This document shows, in pieces, positions 1 through 6,867 of a stretch of 16,032 nucleotides of DNA; positions within the stretch are counted from its first letter, which is position 1, and the number at the start of each line of letters is the position of its first letter. The position numbers and the translations under genes were made by a program. The stretch covers positions 1 to 16,032 of the forward strand of contig CAZYWA010000139.1 in NCBI GenBank assembly GCA_964650975.1, read 5' to 3'. The stretch comes from CAZYWA01 sp964650975 [NCBI: uncultured bacterium] (GTDB taxonomy: Bacteria > JADJOY01). The notes under the pieces are model-generated. The model worked only from the letters and a program-made list of their open reading frames with translations. It did no database searches and was not told the DNA's origin.

Positions 1-1
1 T

Positions 2-68
2 GCGGTCCCTCGCAGCCGCGGCGTCACGTCACGGTCGAGCGCCGCGGCCGCGAGGGACCGCGTCCCTC
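2..68. repeat. Nested GC-rich inverted repeat upstream of the SDR gene
   Basis: Positions 2-22 and 41-61 form 21-nt inverted arms with one mismatch, around an 18-nt loop. The outer 12 nt (GCGGTCCCTCGC at 2-13 against GCGAGGGACCGC at 50-61) pair perfectly. The right arm can instead form a short hairpin with sequence just downstream: GAGGGAC at 52-58 with GTCCCTC at 62-68, loop CGC. The two structures are mutually exclusive. The 11-mer GAGGGACCGCG (52-62) recurs at 6084-6094. It may be the end of a dispersed intergenic repeat, a terminator of a gene left of the window, or a leader structure for the gene at 90. The sequence alone does not decide between these. Confidence 0.6.
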
Positions 69-89
69 CGACAGCGGCCGCGGTGCCCG

Positions 90-1073
90 ATGCCGGTAAA
101 GCGCGCCGCCAAGGCGAAACCCGCGGTTCTGGTCACGGGCGCCTCGGGTTATCTCGGCCGGCTCACCGTCGAGACGCTCGCCGGTCGCCGCAAAGACCTC
201 GCGGCGCTGGTGGCGCTCGACGTCCGCGACGTGCCCACGGACGCGCGACGCGCGGGCATCGAGTACCTGAGCGCCGATATCTGCGACCCGTCGCTCGCGG
301 AGGCCCTGCGCAAGCGGCGGATCGACACGGTCGTGCACCTGGCGTCGATCGTGCGCCCACCGGCCGGCGCCGCCGACGACCTCGCGTATCGCGTCGACGT
401 GCTCGGCACCCAGAACGTGCTCGCGGCGTGCGTCGCCGCGGGAGTGAAGAAGCTGGTGGTGACGTCGAGCGGCGCCGCGTACGGCTATCACGAGGACAAC
501 CCCGCGTGGCTCGACGAAGCCGACGCGATCCGCGGCAACGACGAGTTTCCCTACTCGCGCCACAAGCGGCTGGTGGAGGAGCAGCTCGCCGAGCACCGCG
601 CGAGCCACCCGGAGCTCGCGCAGCTGGTGCTGCGCCCCGGCACGATCCTCGGCGCCGGCACCTCGAGCCCGATCACCGATCTCTTCGAGAAGCCGGTGGT
701 GCTCGGCGTCGCCGGCGCCGATTCGCCGTTCGTGTTCATCTGGGATCGCGATGTGGTGGCGTGCATCGTCGCGGGAGTGCTCGAAGCCAAGAGCGGCATC
801 TTCAACCTGGCGGGCGACGGCGCCATGAGCACGCGCGAGATCGCGTCGCGTCTCGGCAAGCCGCTCCTGCCGATTCCCGCCAACGTCCTGGGCCCCACGC
901 TCGCGCTGCTCAAGCGCCTGCACCTCACCCAGTACGGGCCCGAGCAAGTGCGCTTCCTGCGCTACCGACCGGTCCTCGCCAATCGGCGCCTCAAGCAGGA
1001 GTTCGGCTTCACGCCCACCTACACCTCGCGCGAAGTCTTCGACCTCTGGCTGCGCAGCAAGCACGCGGCCTGA
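90..1073 (+). CDS. NAD(P)-dependent epimerase/dehydratase, extended SDR family
   Basis: A 327-residue protein of normal length for extended short-chain dehydrogenases, which act on nucleotide sugars or sterol- and flavonoid-like substrates using bound NAD(P). The nucleotide-binding glycine motif GASGYLG is at residues 17-23. An acidic residue follows beta-2 (VALDVRD, 41-47), the DICD segment is near 63-66, and HLAS is at 83-86. The catalytic Ser lies in VTSSGAAYG (about 124-132), and the YxxxK pair is YSRHK (Y155, K159). The start at 90 puts a short basic stretch before the Rossmann fold; no clear Shine-Dalgarno sequence is seen. The gene stands alone and converges on the SGNH hydrolase gene 19 bp away. 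Its substrate cannot be read from the sequence; the C-terminal substrate domain is generic for NAD-dependent epimerase/dehydratase (PF01370-like) proteins. Confidence 0.88.
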   Translation: MPVKRAAKAKPAVLVTGASGYLGRLTVETLAGRRKDLAALVALDVRDVPTDARRAGIEYLSADICDPSLAEALRKRRIDTVVHLASIVRPPAGAADDLAYRVDVLGTQNVLAACVAAGVKKLVVTSSGAAYGYHEDNPAWLDEADAIRGNDEFPYSRHKRLVEEQLAEHRASHPELAQLVLRPGTILGAGTSSPITDLFEKPVVLGVAGADSPFVFIWDRDVVACIVAGVLEAKSGIFNLAGDGAMSTREIASRLGKPLLPIPANVLGPTLALLKRLHLTQYGPEQVRFLRYRPVLANRRLKQEFGFTPTYTSREVFDLWLRSKHAA

Positions 1074-1097
1074 GCCTGCGAGCCGGAGGCGCTCAGG
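1069..1097. terminator. Possible bidirectional terminator spanning two convergent stop codons
   Basis: CCTGAGC (1069-1075) and GCTCAGG (1091-1097) are perfect 7-nt inverted arms around a 15-nt loop. The left arm contains the TGA stop of the SDR gene (1071-1073), and the right arm contains the stop of the SGNH gene read on the other strand (1093-1095). There is no T-tract, so intrinsic termination is only a suggestion. Confidence 0.3.
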
Positions 1098-2190
1098 GCG
1101 GTGGCGCGGTGGCGGGAGCGCCGGCCTCGCTCGTGGCGCCATTCACCAGCGCCTCCGCCTCGCCGATCTCGTCGAGATGGGTCGCGATGGCCTCGGCGAT
1201 CAAGCCGTGCGCGATCGCGGTCGGATGCGGATCGGCCGCCGAGAACGCGAGCCGCGGGTCGCGGATGTCGTCGATCCCGTTACGGCGCATGTAGCGAGTG
1301 ACCACGGGCTCGGAGGCGACGCTCGCGATGCCCAGCCCGTGGACCAGCTCGTGCACCTCGCGTGGGAGCCTGGGGTGGCCGACGACCAGGATGTGGAAGC
1401 TGTGCTTCTCGGAGAGGCGCTTCAAGTTGGCGATCGCTTCGGCGAAGGCGTCGAACCCGGCCATCGCGCGCACGTCGTCGGTCAGCACCGCGCCGCGCAC
1501 ACCGTCGCGGCGGCGCACCGAGGCGATCAAACCGGTGCCCGAGCCGCCCTCGGGACCGTGAAGCAGCCCCGCCAGCCGGGCGACGAGGAACGAGCGGTCG
1601 AGAGCGAGCGGCTGGGAGCGGCGGACGATGAACTTGGGCAGGCCCAGGTCGTCCGCGACGAAGTTGAGGATTACCAGGTCCGGCGCGTAACCGAGCCCCT
1701 TGGCTTCGAGCGTCGCGACCTCGTTCACCGTGTCGTAGCCCGGCACCGCCAGGTTGACCACCTCCCAGGCGACCGAGGGAAACCGCGCCGAGAGCAGCGG
1801 CCCGAGACGCGCGAGAAACGTCTCGGACTCCTCGAGCCCGAGCCCGAACATCACCGAGTCGCCGAGCCCCACGATCCGCACCGTGCTGGGTGGTTTCGTC
1901 GCCGCGAACTCATGGCCGCGAAAGCCCGCGCTGTTGGTGACGATGCGGTGGACGATCGTGACGTCGAGATCCGGCAGCAGCTCGTAGATCCGTTTCGGAT
2001 CCGGGCTCGGCCGCACGACGTCCTCGAGCGAAACGACCGCGCCGCGAGACGGCCGCGCCGCCGCGGCGATGGTCTTCCAGCCCTTCTCGACGCGCAATTC
2101 GTCGAAAAACGCCTGAAGCCGTAACCCGCCCTCGAGCACCAGCAGCACGCCCGCGAGGCAGGCGGCCGCAAGCGCCGACTTCGACCGCAC
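1093..2190 (-). CDS. Membrane-anchored SGNH/GDSL-type hydrolase
   Basis: A 365-residue protein with a GTG start at 2190. One hydrophobic segment (about residues 5-17, LAAACLAGVLLVL) suggests an N-terminal membrane anchor or uncleaved signal, with the rest probably periplasmic. SGNH family features are visible: the nucleophile block VGLGDSVMFGLG with Ser112; a block III-like region YAPDLVILNFVADD (168-181), where the family usually has Asn-Asp; and the catalytic SAADPHP with Asp320 and His322 near the C-terminus. The family includes esterases, lipases and polysaccharide O-acetyl-handling enzymes; the substrate is unknown. The gene begins 41 nt after the stop of the ABM-like gene on the same strand, so the two may be co-transcribed. 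The frame stays open far upstream of 2190, but that extension crosses the ABM gene in another frame and is not real. The GTG start has no strong Shine-Dalgarno, so the exact start is uncertain. Confidence 0.8.
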   Translation of the reverse strand: MRSKSALAAACLAGVLLVLEGGLRLQAFFDELRVEKGWKTIAAAARPSRGAVVSLEDVVRPSPDPKRIYELLPDLDVTIVHRIVTNSAGFRGHEFAATKPPSTVRIVGLGDSVMFGLGLEESETFLARLGPLLSARFPSVAWEVVNLAVPGYDTVNEVATLEAKGLGYAPDLVILNFVADDLGLPKFIVRRSQPLALDRSFLVARLAGLLHGPEGGSGTGLIASVRRRDGVRGAVLTDDVRAMAGFDAFAEAIANLKRLSEKHSFHILVVGHPRLPREVHELVHGLGIASVASEPVVTRYMRRNGIDDIRDPRLAFSAADPHPTAIAHGLIAEAIATHLDEIGEAEALVNGATSEAGAPATAPPP

Positions 2191-2231
2191 GCGAGCCCGT
2201 TTCTGGACGTGGCCGGCGAGGTTGCCGTATC

Positions 2232-2603
2232 TCAGCGCTTGCGCTTGGGCGCCGGCTTCTTGGCCGCGCGGCGCTTCGGTGCCGCGCGTTTCTTGGCGGG
2301 CTTCGCGACGGTCAGCTTCGTGACCACGTCGCCCGAGACGGGGTCGGTGACCCCGAGCCCGCCGCCCAGGTCCTCCAGCATGTCGCGGGTGTGGTCGAGC
2401 AGGCCGATCATCGTCGGGCGGGCGTTGACGATGCTCTTGAAGTTCCGCCATTCGCCGACGAGACAGTACGTCCGTTCGCCGGTCTTGATGATGCTGCCCC
2501 CGAGGAAGCCCTTGAACGCGGGCCGCACCTTGCGGTGGAAGTCGATGAAGGCCTGCTCCTGGCCGGGCTTGACGCGAAATCGCACCACGTTGAACGCCGT
2601 CAT
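2232..2603 (-). CDS. Antibiotic biosynthesis monooxygenase-like (ABM) domain protein with basic C-terminal tail
   Basis: A 123-residue protein. Residues about 3-90 (VVRFRVKPGQEQAFIDFHRK..., then GERTYCLVGEWRNF) match the dimeric alpha/beta ABM ferredoxin-like fold, whose members include cofactor-free monooxygenases and many proteins of unknown function. The last ~25 residues (from KPAKKRAAPKRRA to KPAPKRKR) are almost entirely Lys, Arg, Ala and Pro, resembling histone H1-like tails and absent from the ordinary small ABM family. The start at 2603 is well supported: GAGGAG lies a few nt upstream (around 2608-2616 on the plus strand as CTCCTC). The SGNH gene follows 41 nt downstream, and the M28 peptidase gene is divergent across about 140 bp. 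The ABM assignment rests on sequence pattern only; activity is unknown. Confidence 0.7.
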   Translation of the reverse strand: MTAFNVVRFRVKPGQEQAFIDFHRKVRPAFKGFLGGSIIKTGERTYCLVGEWRNFKSIVNARPTMIGLLDHTRDMLEDLGGGLGVTDPVSGDVVTKLTVAKPAKKRAAPKRRAAKKPAPKRKR

Positions 2604-2735
2604 GTCGCTCCTCCTCGGGTAGGGGTCGTCGAGTAGCGCTGCTCTGGCGACGATCCTGCTTTCGCGCCGAGAACGCAAGGGCTTCCATGCCACGGCGGAG
2701 CACCAATCGCCCGGAGATGACGTAGGATCGCCGTC

Positions 2736-2740
2736 GGAGG
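2736..2740 (+). promoter_or_regulatory. Shine-Dalgarno fixing the M28 peptidase start
   Basis: GGAGG ends 5 nt before the ATG at 2746, which supports that start and hence the lipoprotein signal that begins with it. Confidence 0.7.
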
Positions 2741-2745
2741 CATCG

Positions 2746-3756
2746 ATGAAGGTTCTGCGGGGGACTCGCTGGTGGTTGCTCGCGATGCTCATCGGCGGTC
2801 TGGCGCTCGCGACCAGCTGCATGGTGCACATGCCGGGCACCTCGTTCTCCAAGCCGCTGCCCGAGACGACCTCGTCGCAAAAGGACCTGGCCGCCGAGCT
2901 GCGCGGACACGTCGCGGAGCTCGCGACCAGGATCGGCGAGCGCAACACGGCGCGCCCCGACGGCCTCGCGCGCGCCAATGCCTACGTCGCGGGCCAGCTC
3001 GCGGCGACCGGCCTGACGCTCGAGCGGCAGGGCTTCGACGTGGGTGGCGTGCGCTGCGAGAACCTGATCGTCGAGATCCCCGGAAGCACGCTCTCCAAGG
3101 AGATCGTGGTGGTGGGCGCTCACTACGATTCGTTCACGGCGTGTCCGGCCGCCGACGACAACGGCAGCGGTGTCGCGGCGCTCCTGGCGCTCGCCCGCGC
3201 ATTCAAGGAGCAGCCGCAGGCGCGCACGCTGCGCTTCGTGGCGTTCGTGAACGAGGAGCCACCGCACTACAAGACCGACGCGATGGGCAGCCTGGTCTAC
3301 GCGCGCTCCTGCCGCGAGCGCGGCGACGACGTCGTCGCGATGCTGAGCCTCGAGACGATGGGCTACTTCGTCGACGATCCCGACAGCCAGAAGTATCCGT
3401 GGCCGTTCGGCCTCTTCTATCCGAGCACCGGCAACTTCATCGGCTTCGTGGGCAACTGGGGCTCGCGCGAGCTGGTGCGGCGCTCGGTCGCGAGCTTCCG
3501 CAAGTCGACGCCGTTTCCCTCCGAGGGCGCGGCGCTACCGAGCTGGGTTCCCGGCATCAGCTGGTCGGATCACTGGTCGTTCTGGCAGGCGGGCTATCCG
3601 GGAGTGATGGTTTCGGACACGGCGCCGTTTCGTTACCCGCATTATCACTATCCGAGCGACACCGCCGACCGCGTGGTCTACGACCGGATGGCCCGCGTGG
3701 TCGACGGCCTCCGCGACGTGATCCGTGACCTCGGAAGCTCCGGAACACAGGCGTGA
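2746..3756 (+). CDS. M28-family zinc aminopeptidase-like lipoprotein
   Basis: A 336-residue protein with a lipoprotein signal: basic MKVLRGTR, a hydrophobic stretch (9-22), then the lipobox LATSC with Cys25. The mature protein is probably tethered in the periplasm or at the outer membrane. The M28 di-zinc site is recognisable: His126 in GAHYDS, Asp138 in ADDNGSG, the Glu pair 170-171 in FVNEEPPH (catalytic base and ligand), an acidic residue in SLETMGY (Glu203), and the last His in HYPSDT (His301). Family members release N-terminal amino acids or act as glutaminyl cyclase-like or peptidase enzymes on imported peptides. The stop overlaps the next start (GTGA at 3753-3756), so the membrane protein gene is translationally coupled. 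Exact substrate is not readable. Confidence 0.9.
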   Translation: MKVLRGTRWWLLAMLIGGLALATSCMVHMPGTSFSKPLPETTSSQKDLAAELRGHVAELATRIGERNTARPDGLARANAYVAGQLAATGLTLERQGFDVGGVRCENLIVEIPGSTLSKEIVVVGAHYDSFTACPAADDNGSGVAALLALARAFKEQPQARTLRFVAFVNEEPPHYKTDAMGSLVYARSCRERGDDVVAMLSLETMGYFVDDPDSQKYPWPFGLFYPSTGNFIGFVGNWGSRELVRRSVASFRKSTPFPSEGAALPSWVPGISWSDHWSFWQAGYPGVMVSDTAPFRYPHYHYPSDTADRVVYDRMARVVDGLRDVIRDLGSSGTQA

Positions 3757-5144
3757 GCGAGGCGCCTGGACGCGCCGGAGCTGGCGCCTCCTCGAGCTCG
3801 ACGCCTCGCGCGATCTGGCTCGGCCTCGCGGCGGCGACCACGGCGCTCGCGGTGCGCCTGCTGCTGTTCGTGGACCGCTTTTCCGTCGACGTGCCGATCG
3901 ACGACCAGTGGGGTCTGATCGACCGCGTCGAGTTTTCGCCGCGCGGGTTCTGGGCTGGTTTCGTCGCCCAGCACGGGCCTCACCGGGTGGGGCTCGGCGG
4001 CTTGATGCTCGGGTCGGTCTATCGCTGCTTTCACCTCGATCTTCGCGTGGATGCCTTCGCGTCCGCCGGTGCGGTGATCGGCGCCGCGGTGCTTGCTCTC
4101 GCGGTGCAGCGCAAGGCGATCGGCGCCCTGGCGTGGTCCGCCGTCGCGGTGCCGCTGGTCTATCTGACGTTGCTTCAGTACGAAGTGTTCGTCGGCGCCC
4201 ACGACTCGGCGCACGGTCCGTTTCCCGAGTTCCTGGTCACCGCAGCCGCGCTGGGGCTCGCGATCGAGCGGCTGGCGCCGCGGCTGGCGCTGCTCGTGGT
4301 GCTGAACGGCCTTTGCATGTTCACGGGCTTCGCGCTCTTCGCGTGTCCGTTCCTGATCGTCCTCATGGCGCTCGACCTGGTCCGAGCGCGCGAGGGGATG
4401 CGCGCTCGCAGGCTCCGGGGGGCGGCGCTCGCGATCTCGGTCGCCACGGTCGCTGCCTTCTTCATCGATTACCACTGGCGGCCGGCGAGCCGCTGCCCGG
4501 TGCTCCACGCCCAGCAGCCGGGTGCCGTGCTCGCCTTTCCGATCTGGATGCTCGGACACGCGTTCGGCTCGGCCACCGCTGCTTTGGTGCGGGCACGATC
4601 GCCTTCGGCCTGGGTCGTCTCGATGGCCGAATATGGGGTCCTGAGCGGGGTGTTCCTGCGCGCTGCGTGGAGGACCTTTACGCGGCCGTCCGAGTACCTC
4701 GATCGGGCGGTCTTCCTCCTCGCAGGCTTCACGTTGATCTTCGGCGTCGCGACGGCGCCCGGCCGCGCTTGCCTGGGGTTGGTGAGCTCGCAGGTGTCTC
4801 GATACGTCGCGTATGCGGCGCCAGGCTTGTTCGCAATTCACCTCGCGCTCACCGGCTGGCTGCCCGGGAGCAAGAGCCGGTTGGCGGCGGCGGCGGTGAT
4901 GATCGGACTGCTCGCGTTTCGCGAAGAGCGCACCAGCACCGATCTGCCCCACGTGGCGCGACTGCGCGACGCTCAGCTCGCCTGGGCGCGCTGCTATCGC
5001 GAGAGCGAGGATCTGCTGGGCTGCGAGCAAAGCACGGGGATCCGCATCCATCCGAACCCCCGCCACATCCATCTCGCCGGTTCCTTGGCTCGAATGAAGG
5101 CCGAGAACCTGAGCTTCTTCCGCGACCTGGACCGGGGTGGCTAG
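3753..5144 (+). CDS. Multi-pass membrane protein, GT-C glycosyltransferase-like
   Basis: A 463-residue protein with a GTG start overlapping the M28 stop (GTGA). About ten hydrophobic segments are visible, starting with WLGLAAATTALAVRLLLF (about 22-39). After the first comes a luminal-type loop PIDDQWGLIDRV and then AQHGPHRVGLGGLM. Many uncharacterised GT-C-like bacterial membrane proteins carry an acidic DDW pair and a HNEHR-type motif at this place; here the latter is QHGPHR. Near the C-terminus, SRYVAYAAPGLFAI matches the SRY-containing segment of the same group, followed by a ~100-residue soluble tail containing CYRESEDLLGCEQ. The likely role is transfer of a polyprenyl-linked sugar or another cell-surface function, but the fold assignment is an inference. 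No enzymatic activity is established from the sequence. Confidence 0.7.
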   Translation: MSEAPGRAGAGASSSSTPRAIWLGLAAATTALAVRLLLFVDRFSVDVPIDDQWGLIDRVEFSPRGFWAGFVAQHGPHRVGLGGLMLGSVYRCFHLDLRVDAFASAGAVIGAAVLALAVQRKAIGALAWSAVAVPLVYLTLLQYEVFVGAHDSAHGPFPEFLVTAAALGLAIERLAPRLALLVVLNGLCMFTGFALFACPFLIVLMALDLVRAREGMRARRLRGAALAISVATVAAFFIDYHWRPASRCPVLHAQQPGAVLAFPIWMLGHAFGSATAALVRARSPSAWVVSMAEYGVLSGVFLRAAWRTFTRPSEYLDRAVFLLAGFTLIFGVATAPGRACLGLVSSQVSRYVAYAAPGLFAIHLALTGWLPGSKSRLAAAAVMIGLLAFREERTSTDLPHVARLRDAQLAWARCYRESEDLLGCEQSTGIRIHPNPRHIHLAGSLARMKAENLSFFRDLDRGG

Positions 5145-5175
5145 CTCCGCCCGGCGGGAAATAGCTGCGCCGAGG

Positions 5176-5187
5176 CCTGAGTTCAGG
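5176..5187. promoter_or_regulatory. Small inverted repeat in the response regulator promoter region
   Basis: CCTGA-GT-TCAGG is a perfect 5-bp dyad about 40 nt before the response regulator ATG, in the 83-bp gap after the membrane protein gene. It could be an operator half-site pair, but short dyads arise by chance in GC-rich DNA. Confidence 0.2.
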
Positions 5188-5227
5188 TTACGCTCGGGGG
5201 ATGGGGGAGATCTTTTCCGGGGTGTCC

Positions 5228-5872
5228 ATGCGAATCCTGATTGCCGAGGACGACGCATCACTCGCGCACATCCTCACGGACCTGGTGGGCTCGTGGGGGT
5301 TCGATCCGGTCCCCATCGCGAACGGCGCCGAGGCCGCGCGAATCCTGGTGGGCCGCGAGGCCCCGCCGCTCGCGATCCTCGACTGGCACATGCCCGGCCT
5401 CACCGGTCCCGAGGTGTGCCGCGTGGTGCGCAGCCGCCCCACGGCCACACCGCCCTTCCTGCTGATGCTCACCGCGAAAGCGGGGCACGACAACCTGATG
5501 GAGGGTTTCCGCGCCGGTGCCGACGACTACATCGTCAAGCCGTTCAACGATCGCGAGCTGCGCGCGCGCATCCACGTGGGCGTGCGCATGGTCGAGCTGC
5601 GCCAGGCGCTCGCCGAGCGCGTGAGCGATCTCGAGGACGCGCTCGCGAAGGTGAAGACGCTCCAGGGTCTGCTGCCGGTGTGCGCGTGGTGCCGCAAGGT
5701 GCGTAGCGACGAGGACTACTGGCAGTCGTTCGAGGGCTACCTCGCGGCGCACACCGAGGCCACCGTCACCCACGGCATATGCCCGGATTGCCGCGCCAAG
5801 GTCGAGCGCGATCTCGCGATGAAGGCCGAGGACGAGCTCGGCATGACGCCGCTCGACCACTCGGCGCATTGA
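5228..5872 (+). CDS. Response regulator with receiver domain, coiled coil and Cys4 C-terminal module
   Basis: A 214-residue protein. Residues 1-120 are a CheY-like receiver: acidic pocket Asp8-Asp9 (MRILIAEDD), phospho-acceptor Asp52 in AILDWHMPGLTG, Thr82 in LMLTAKAG, and Lys104 in DDYIVKPF. A helical, probably coiled-coil segment follows (120-147), then a recurrent C-terminal module: LPVCAWCRKVRSDEDYW (149-165) and HGICPDC (182-188). This pairs Cys152/155 with Cys185/188 and resembles a zinc ribbon. The same module is found at the ends of many bacterial hybrid kinases and regulators. No DNA-binding HTH or known output enzyme is present. An upstream in-frame ATG at 5201 would add 9 residues; MRILIAEDD is the usual receiver beginning and was preferred. 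No cognate kinase lies in the window. Confidence 0.88.
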   Translation: MRILIAEDDASLAHILTDLVGSWGFDPVPIANGAEAARILVGREAPPLAILDWHMPGLTGPEVCRVVRSRPTATPPFLLMLTAKAGHDNLMEGFRAGADDYIVKPFNDRELRARIHVGVRMVELRQALAERVSDLEDALAKVKTLQGLLPVCAWCRKVRSDEDYWQSFEGYLAAHTEATVTHGICPDCRAKVERDLAMKAEDELGMTPLDHSAH

Positions 5873-5980
5873 TTTTCGGGGGGCTTTTCAAGCCCCCGCC
5901 CCGAAAAGAAGTGCGATTTTTTCGGGGCCTCACCCCCAAGTCGGCTCGCTACCTGCTCGCCGGCGCGCCTCGCGGCGCGC
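5873..5980 (+). repeat. Structured 3' repeat element, copy A (three hairpins)
   Basis: The element begins directly after the response regulator stop. Hairpin 1 is GGGGGCTT (5879-5886) with AAGCCCCC (5890-5897). Hairpin 2 is GCCCCGAAAA (5898-5907) with TTTTCGGGGC (5919-5928), a perfect 10-bp stem. A linker containing CACCCCCAAGTCGGCTCGCT (5931-5950) follows. Hairpin 3 is GCGCGCC (5963-5969) with GGCGCGC (5974-5980). The same architecture, in the same order, occurs in reverse orientation at 11039-11140 with the identical 20-mer. It probably acts at least as a transcription terminator or mRNA 3'-end stabiliser. REP-like dispersed elements are the nearest known analogue. Confidence 0.75.
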
Positions 5981-6092
5981 TGGGCAAGTTGGGCGTCACC
6001 GCGCCGAGGACCCCGCGCGAGCGCAGAGACCCTCCGGCGCAAAGAAGACCTCATTCTCGGCCGCTTTTGAACGCTTCGGACGGGAGGGACCG

Positions 6093-6115
6093 CGGTCGAT
6101 CGCGTCTCTCGACCG
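6093..6115 (-). terminator. Possible terminator hairpin of the methyltransferase gene
   Basis: CGGTCGA (6093-6099) and TCGACCG (6109-6115) form a perfect 7-bp stem with a 9-nt loop, about 36 nt beyond the methyltransferase stop. No T-tract follows on the minus strand, so Rho-independent function is uncertain. The adjoining GAGGGACCGCG (6084-6094) is shared with the window start. Confidence 0.3.
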
Positions 6116-6150
6116 GAGGGGCTTGCCGAGCACGCCGGGGGGATCGGTGA

Positions 6151-6810
6151 TCAGCCCGGAAGCGCCAGGATCACTTCGGACGGAAAGCCGAGCTGGCTCA
6201 CGTATTCGCGCGTGATCACGGCGAAGCCGGCGCGTTCGAGGTGGGGTGCGAGCGCCACCGGCCGGCAGCCGCCCATCAGCTCGGGGGCCCTGCGGTAGAG
6301 CCACAAGTAGAGCGCGTGGCGACGTGCCGCGGGCACCGCCATGTTGACCAGCACCAGCCGGCCCGCGGTGCGGAGCACGCGACGCATCTGCGCGAGCACC
6401 ACTTCGAAATCGGCCTCCGGCAAGAGATCGAACATGTAGTTGTTGAGCAGCAGATCGAAGCTCGCATCCGCGAACGGCAGGGCGCGCGCGTCTGCGAGCG
6501 TGAGCGGATGCGTACCGGGCAGATCGCGCACCTTGCCGGCGGCGCGAGCCATCATCGCCTCGGTGACGTCGACCCCTTCGGTGCGTCCCCTCGGATTCGC
6601 TCGCACCAGCTGTTCGAACGCGAGCCCGGTCCCGACCGCCACCTCCAGCACATCCTCGCCGTCGCGCACCGCCGCGAGCGCCAGCGCCCGAGCGCGCGCG
6701 TTCGACTCGGTGAGGTGGCCCCAGAGGTCGTAGACGGGTGCCACGCGCGAGTAGACACGAGGAATCTGCGCCGCCGCGACGCGCGCGGGCTCGATCGGCG
6801 GCGGTGCCAT
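6151..6810 (-). CDS. Class I SAM-dependent methyltransferase, UbiE/Methyltransf_11-like
   Basis: A 219-residue protein. The N-terminal YSRVAPVYDLWG (20-31) resembles the segment before the SAM fold in UbiE-type enzymes. Motif I is VLEVAVGTGLAFE (54-66). An acidic residue at the end of beta-2 is in EGVDVTEAM, the adenine-contacting region is TLADARALPFADASFDLLL, and a post-motif III stretch RVLRTAGRLVLVNM is present. Substrates in this group range from quinones to small metabolites and phospholipids; nothing here picks one. The start at 6810 has no strong Shine-Dalgarno. The gene lies downstream of groES but is separated from it by a terminator-like hairpin and almost 300 bp, so it is probably transcribed separately. 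Its 3' end converges on the response regulator across repeat copy A. Confidence 0.85.
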   Translation of the reverse strand: MAPPPIEPARVAAAQIPRVYSRVAPVYDLWGHLTESNARARALALAAVRDGEDVLEVAVGTGLAFEQLVRANPRGRTEGVDVTEAMMARAAGKVRDLPGTHPLTLADARALPFADASFDLLLNNYMFDLLPEADFEVVLAQMRRVLRTAGRLVLVNMAVPAARRHALYLWLYRRAPELMGGCRPVALAPHLERAGFAVITREYVSQLGFPSEVILALPG

Positions 6811-6867
6811 GGTTGGACCATAGCCCGCCGAGGCAGGCTGCTGCTCGCCGGCGATCTCCTGCGCCCC

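Noticed and set aside
1093-3267. A single 724-codon minus-strand reading frame
   Set aside because: Only the part up to 2190 encodes recognisable protein (SGNH hydrolase). The upstream part crosses the ABM gene in a different frame and the divergent M28 gene antisense.
5201-5227. Upstream ATG as the response regulator start
   Set aside because: It would add MGEIFSGVS before the canonical receiver beginning MRILIAEDD. The Shine-Dalgarno evidence is weak for both, so the family-typical start was kept.
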